From a virus, in IMG/VR virus record IMGVR_UViG_3300042386_001217, positions 1-61,836 of that record: a DNA stretch of 61,836 nt; one strand, 5' to 3'. Shown here piece after piece: positions 58,850 through 61,836 of the stretch. The position numbers were made by a program, and so were the translations under genes. A model generated the notes under the pieces. That model was given only the letters and a program-made list of their open reading frames with translations, ran no database searches and was not told the origin of the DNA. Within the stretch, counting starts at the first letter, position 1, and every line of letters starts with the position of its first letter.

Positions 58850-59028
58850 CAAATTTCAGTTAGGGTCGAGCCACGTTGTGCCACGACTGAAAAATAGGTA
58901 AAGAAGGATTAGAGGTGGCCGTGACTACTCTTTACCAAAAAATTAAAATGAGCTTCCCTACACCATTCGGTTAGTGACTAGTTAAAGGGGGACAAAAGTG
59001 GTACACAAGTCCACGGCTCATTTTTTTT
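58850..59028 (+). ncRNA. structured 3' RNA of the third array ending in a terminator
   Basis: TTTCAGT/ACTGAAA hairpin, GGTAAAG/CTTTACC hairpin, then AAAATGAGC (58945) pairing with GCTCATTTT (59016) around ~60 nt and a T-run. Confidence 0.5.
58945..59028 (+). terminator. terminator with long enclosed domain
   Basis: AAAATGAGC / GCTCATTTT stem and eight T residues. Confidence 0.65.
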
Positions 59029-59029
59029 A

Positions 59030-59036
59030 TATTTAT
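59030..59036 (+). promoter_or_regulatory. TATTTAT late-type box
   Basis: 4 nt before ATG 59041. Confidence 0.55.
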
Positions 59037-59040
59037 AGAT

Positions 59041-59127
59041 ATGTTAAAGAAATTTTGGTCATATCTCACATTCATTGAATACCACAGAATGAAGTCTATG
59101 ATACATTCAGGATGGGGTAAATTCTAA
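59041..59127 (+). CDS. 28-residue hypothetical protein
   Basis: MLKKFWSYLTFIEYHRMK then a GWGKF end. Short, but it has the TATTTAT-N4-ATG arrangement of confirmed genes and ends 1 nt before tRNA-Ala. Possibly a small membrane-associated peptide. Confidence 0.45.
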   Translation: MLKKFWSYLTFIEYHRMKSMIHSGWGKF

Positions 59128-59128
59128 T

Positions 59129-59202
59129 GGGCTGTTAGCTCAGATGGCTAGAGCACCTGCCTTGCACGCAGGGGGTCGAGAGTTCGAGTCTCTCACGGTC
59201 CA
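59129..59202 (+). tRNA. tRNA-Ala(UGC)
   Basis: Acceptor GGGCTGT/ACGGTCC, loop CTTGCAC, T-loop TTCGAGT. Confidence 0.94.
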
Positions 59203-59220
59203 CAATTTTAAATTAACAGA

Positions 59221-59227
59221 TATTTAT
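59221..59227 (+). promoter_or_regulatory. TATTTAT late-type box
   Basis: 5 nt before ATG 59233. Confidence 0.6.
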
Positions 59228-59232
59228 TAAAC

Positions 59233-60876
59233 ATGATATTGTCTGAAGGACGTAAAGAAGACGTTTACAATAAATTCAAAGGTAAAATCGATTCTGAAAG
59301 AAAATTAAATTCATTGATTGAACCTAAATCATTCTACGACATTGTGTTGGAAGAACCTTTCATGGAACAAACCAACTACAAATATTTGGAACCATTACTT
59401 ACTCAACATTTTTTATGGAATGATGTTTATCCAAGACAGGGTAAAGAACTCGAAGAGTTGGAACCAAACATGGTTTCCACTGCAAGGGATTATTTCATAA
59501 ACATCAGAAGAACAATTGCAAACATCATCCCAAAACTAGAATTTTTTGATAGAAATAAAGACAAATACCAAAAAAAAGATTTCAAACAATATATTGGTTG
59601 GGATTTTGATAGAGAGTTTTTGGATTTGACTGATGGGTTGATGAGAGCTCAGAATGAAAAGAAAGAAAAAGAAAAAGAGAGAAAAGAAATTGTAAAAATT
59701 TACGAAGATAACAGAGTGTTAATTGTAAAACCTTTATCACACGTTGCATCCTGTTATTACGGAGCAGGAACAAGATGGTGTACGACCATGAAAGGTCAAC
59801 CTGAGAGATTCAAACAATATACTAGAGACGCAAATCTTTATTACATCATTGTTAAAGGTGTACCATCGGATAATAAATTCTACAAAATAGCCATTAATCC
59901 AAAAAAAGGTCAAATGTTGAGAAATTCAACTTTTTATGATGCGTCAGATAACACCATGTCAGCATCAGAAAAAGAATTATTCTTTTCTTTGATACCACAA
60001 GAAGCATCGGCAAAACTACAAGAGGATATTAATGAAAGTTTCAAATCTCAGTGGAAACGAGATATGATAGACCAAATCGAAGATTTGACAACTATCCAAC
60101 AACGAACTGTAATAAAATTATCAAAAACAAAAGAATTAACTTTAATATTACGTTTTGACGATTGTCAACCTGTAGATTTTGAAGATGAAACAAACGATGA
60201 TGATTATATCAGATTTACATGTAGATATAGATTATCACCATATCCTTACGAGGTTATAGGTGCGACGAGTGTTTTTGATGACGATGGATATATTTTAGGT
60301 ATTATAGAAAACAAACGTACACACATCCAATATAATTTGGTGTTTGAATCGGACCCTCGTTTTGAAATTAATCCTGAAGATAAAGGAGATACACATTTAA
60401 ATGATGACTTTGAAATAAATTTTTCGAGTTCAGTTGAAAAAGACAAATTTGACAGTACAATGGATTTCTTGTTAGAAAGAACCATGCAAAAATTAAAATA
60501 CAAAGTTCAAAATTCAGAAAATCTAAAAGTTTATATGCAAAAATTAGGTTTAAAGGTACCAGCACAAAAATACGGAACAGGATTTTCATTTAGTAAACCA
60601 ACAGAAAATATTATAAAATTTTATGAGGTAATGGACAGTATACCTGAAGGGGAACCAATAAAGAGGGTGGATTTCATGGAAAAGGCGGGTATGGTTAAGA
60701 AAAAACCTGATGGAACATATGTCAATAGAGGTGGAGGTAATATCACAATCAAAGGTTATTTTTCATCGTGGTTTTCAGCATTAAACGCGGCAAAAATTAT
60801 CGAATATGTCGGAAAAAAAGGGTTCAAAAAAGGACCTCGTTACGAAGAATTTAGAGAAAAAATATTTTCAAAATAA
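59233..60876 (+). CDS. YGAGTRWC-family protein, paralogue
   Basis: 547 residues. MILSEGRKEDVYNKFK aligns with LLVEDRRSDLLTKFK of the 20224 protein. PLSHVASCYYGAGTRWC ends at 183, followed by TTMKGQPERFKQYTRDANLYYIIVKG and KFYKIAINPKKG. The C-terminal ~100 residues (RVDFMEKAGM, GYFSSWFSALNAAKIIEYVGKKG) look like a winged helix. Lys/Glu-rich linker before the signature. Function unknown; late-type promoter and early LSE suggest a virion-packaged protein. Confidence 0.8.
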   Translation: MILSEGRKEDVYNKFKGKIDSERKLNSLIEPKSFYDIVLEEPFMEQTNYKYLEPLLTQHFLWNDVYPRQGKELEELEPNMVSTARDYFINIRRTIANIIPKLEFFDRNKDKYQKKDFKQYIGWDFDREFLDLTDGLMRAQNEKKEKEKERKEIVKIYEDNRVLIVKPLSHVASCYYGAGTRWCTTMKGQPERFKQYTRDANLYYIIVKGVPSDNKFYKIAINPKKGQMLRNSTFYDASDNTMSASEKELFFSLIPQEASAKLQEDINESFKSQWKRDMIDQIEDLTTIQQRTVIKLSKTKELTLILRFDDCQPVDFEDETNDDDYIRFTCRYRLSPYPYEVIGATSVFDDDGYILGIIENKRTHIQYNLVFESDPRFEINPEDKGDTHLNDDFEINFSSSVEKDKFDSTMDFLLERTMQKLKYKVQNSENLKVYMQKLGLKVPAQKYGTGFSFSKPTENIIKFYEVMDSIPEGEPIKRVDFMEKAGMVKKKPDGTYVNRGGGNITIKGYFSSWFSALNAAKIIEYVGKKGFKKGPRYEEFREKIFSK

Positions 60877-60958
60877 TTTTTTAAAAAATTGTTGCTGGTA
60901 TACCCAAAATAACTGATTTTTGGTATATTTATTGGACGAAGGTAAATCCCCAAACTTA

Positions 60959-61129
60959 ATGGACCCAAATCAACTAAATAACGAAACTATGCCCGAAGTG
61001 GTTGAGCAGAATTTGACTGCACAAATCGAAGAACAGGTCGAGAAAATACTCGACTTCAATTACGATATGTTCGGTTCTTGGGAAGATGAATGGGATAACT
61101 CACAAGGTGATATTATTCTATTTATCTGA
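60959..61129 (+). CDS. small acidic hypothetical protein
   Basis: 56 residues from ATG 60959: MDPNQLNNETMPEVVEQN, then an acidic tail (SWEDEWDNSQGD). The longer in-frame reading from 60920 crosses a TATTTAT box and is rejected. Its end overlaps the next minus gene by 8 nt. Confidence 0.55.
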   Translation: MDPNQLNNETMPEVVEQNLTAQIEEQVEKILDFNYDMFGSWEDEWDNSQGDIILFI

Positions 61130-61253
61130 ACTGTTCAATTACTAACCAAACGGTCATTAGTCCACACAATAAAGTGAAGGACCAGCCAATTATTTTGTAA
61201 GAAAATTCTATTTGGTCTCTACGTTTTCCTTGCCAATCAAAATTGTTATCCAT
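61122..61253 (-). CDS. 43-residue membrane protein
   Basis: MDNNFDWQGKRRDQIEFSYK followed by a hydrophobic helix (IIGWSFTLLCGLMTVWLVIE). Preceded by TATAAATA on its own strand. Typical small phage membrane peptide; role unknown. Confidence 0.55.
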   Translation of the reverse strand: MDNNFDWQGKRRDQIEFSYKIIGWSFTLLCGLMTVWLVIEQFR

Positions 61254-61269
61254 TTTTATTTATAAGTAG

Positions 61270-61300
61270 TTGTTTAATTCAGAATTTTGTTTTAATTTTG
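61270..61300 (+). promoter_or_regulatory. host-type promoter
   Basis: TTG (61270-61272), 20 nt, TAATTTTG (61293-61300); ATG 61309 follows 8 nt later. Confidence 0.55.
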
Positions 61301-61308
61301 TACCGAGT

Positions 61309-61719
61309 ATGACATATAAACATCAATTCAAACGATTTCTACAAAAGTTAGCGGTCGACATATCACGAAGATTGGACCCTGCCAATATTGAAAAAAGTTC
61401 TCACGGTAGAGAATGTTATTCAATTTGTCAGAAATTGGTTAACAACCCAAACACTGAACTTATTGTTTCACCTTTGTCTTCAAAGAAATACATTAAATGT
61501 GACGACTCAAATATTTTTGTAATTCTTCAGGGTAGAACGGTACAAATTATTAATCACATCTATAGTTATTCTATATTGACGGATGAAAAAACTTGGGAAA
61601 AAATAATGAACCTTTTTAACCAAGAACAAGAAAAAAGATGTATTAGACTTGAGTCTGAAGCCGAAGTGAACATAAAAAAATCGTTGAAGAATATAAGTAG
61701 TAATTTAGACAAAAAATAA
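61309..61719 (+). CDS. hypothetical protein
   Basis: 136 residues from ATG 61309 (an upstream in-frame ATG at 61270-61272 is not present; earlier reading begins inside the promoter). Basic N-terminal helix (HQFKRFLQKLAVDISRRLD), central beta region (ELIVSPLSSKKYIKCDDSNIFV) and helical tail. No family recognised. Confidence 0.6.
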   Translation: MTYKHQFKRFLQKLAVDISRRLDPANIEKSSHGRECYSICQKLVNNPNTELIVSPLSSKKYIKCDDSNIFVILQGRTVQIINHIYSYSILTDEKTWEKIMNLFNQEQEKRCIRLESEAEVNIKKSLKNISSNLDKK

Positions 61720-61720
61720 T

Positions 61721-61836
61721 ATGAAAAGTAGTAATTTTAAATCAGCCTATCGTTTTGGTGGAACCGTGTTCATTCTCACAGTTCTAATATTTTCACTAAT
61801 CTTTGGATTCTTATTCAAAGGATGTAGTTCAGACAA
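61721..61836 (+). CDS. membrane protein, C-terminus cut by window edge
   Basis: First 38 codons only. Short polar start (MKSSNFKSAYRFGG), one hydrophobic helix (VFILTVLIFSLIFGFLF) and KGCSSD. The Cys after the helix hints at a lipobox, but F-K-G-C is a weak match. Starts 1 nt after the previous stop. Confidence 0.55.
   Translation, partial: MKSSNFKSAYRFGGTVFILTVLIFSLIFGFLFKGCSSD

Noticed and set aside
58347-58884. Minus-strand frames in the third tRNA array
   Set aside because: Antisense to tRNA-Gly(GCC), tRNA-Asp and spacers.
1-61836. Integrase, attachment sites, insertion sequences or replication origin
   Set aside because: No integrase, transposase or inverted-repeat-bounded element was recognised, and no iteron cluster was seen; the window looks like a lytic phage segment.

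Overview
The window is a piece of a large tailed-phage (Caudoviricetes) genome with a T4-like head module, almost certainly infecting a member of the Bacteroidota. The phage assignment rests on a contiguous late module on the minus strand: a gp23-like major capsid protein, a prohead core/scaffold protein, a gp21-like prohead protease, a gp20-like portal and a gp17-like terminase. The host assignment rests on Bacteroidota-type promoters (TTTG, 19-20 nt, TAnnTTTG), an absence of Shine-Dalgarno sites, a Bacteroidota-type bS21, a lipoprotein, and a secreted protein whose C-terminus looks like a type IX secretion sorting domain. The DNA is AT-rich throughout.

Layout. 1-16.6 kb (mostly minus): head morphogenesis and packaging, with phage bS21 and a holin-like protein on the plus strand inside it. 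16.7-20.2 kb: a UVR-motif protein divergent from a ClpC-like unfoldase, then an M20-type peptidase. 20.2-25.1 kb: a YGAGTKWC-family protein, a phage tmRNA, zinc-finger and DNA-repair/HNH genes and tRNA-Leu. 25.1-32.5 kb (minus): predicted late or virion proteins, two with a peptidoglycan-binding-like domain. 32.5-49.6 kb (mostly plus): accessory genes for RNA repair (P-loop kinase, Rnl1-type RNA ligase, CYTH, cyclic-phosphate receiver domain), secreted or lipid-anchored proteins, thymidylate synthase, an RmlC-like epimerase, PPK2 (minus), thioesterase, secreted nuclease, lytic transglycosylase and M23 peptidase. 49.6-59.2 kb: about 27 canonical tRNA genes in several arrays, interleaved with tRNA-like elements and long structured RNA, plus a Thr/Pro-repeat fibre-like protein and an aminotransferase. 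59.2-61.8 kb: a third YGAGT[KR]WC protein and small genes.

How it fits together. The phage carries an unusual amount of translation machinery: bS21, tmRNA, elongator tRNAs and an initiator-type tRNA-fMet. Many genes have a promoter element a fixed 4-8 nt upstream of the start codon. There are two classes: the host-type TAnnTTTG box before accessory, tRNA and tmRNA genes, and a TATTTAT box before virion-type genes. This implies largely leaderless mRNAs. Many products of the TATTTAT class also share an early [LI]-x-E motif that resembles the gp21 protease cleavage site, suggesting co-packaged, processed cargo. The tRNA region holds attenuator-like leaders, boxA-like sequences and at least six RNAs that keep a tRNA acceptor stem and T-arm but have a non-canonical core.

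All functional calls come from reading motifs and translations; no database search was possible.
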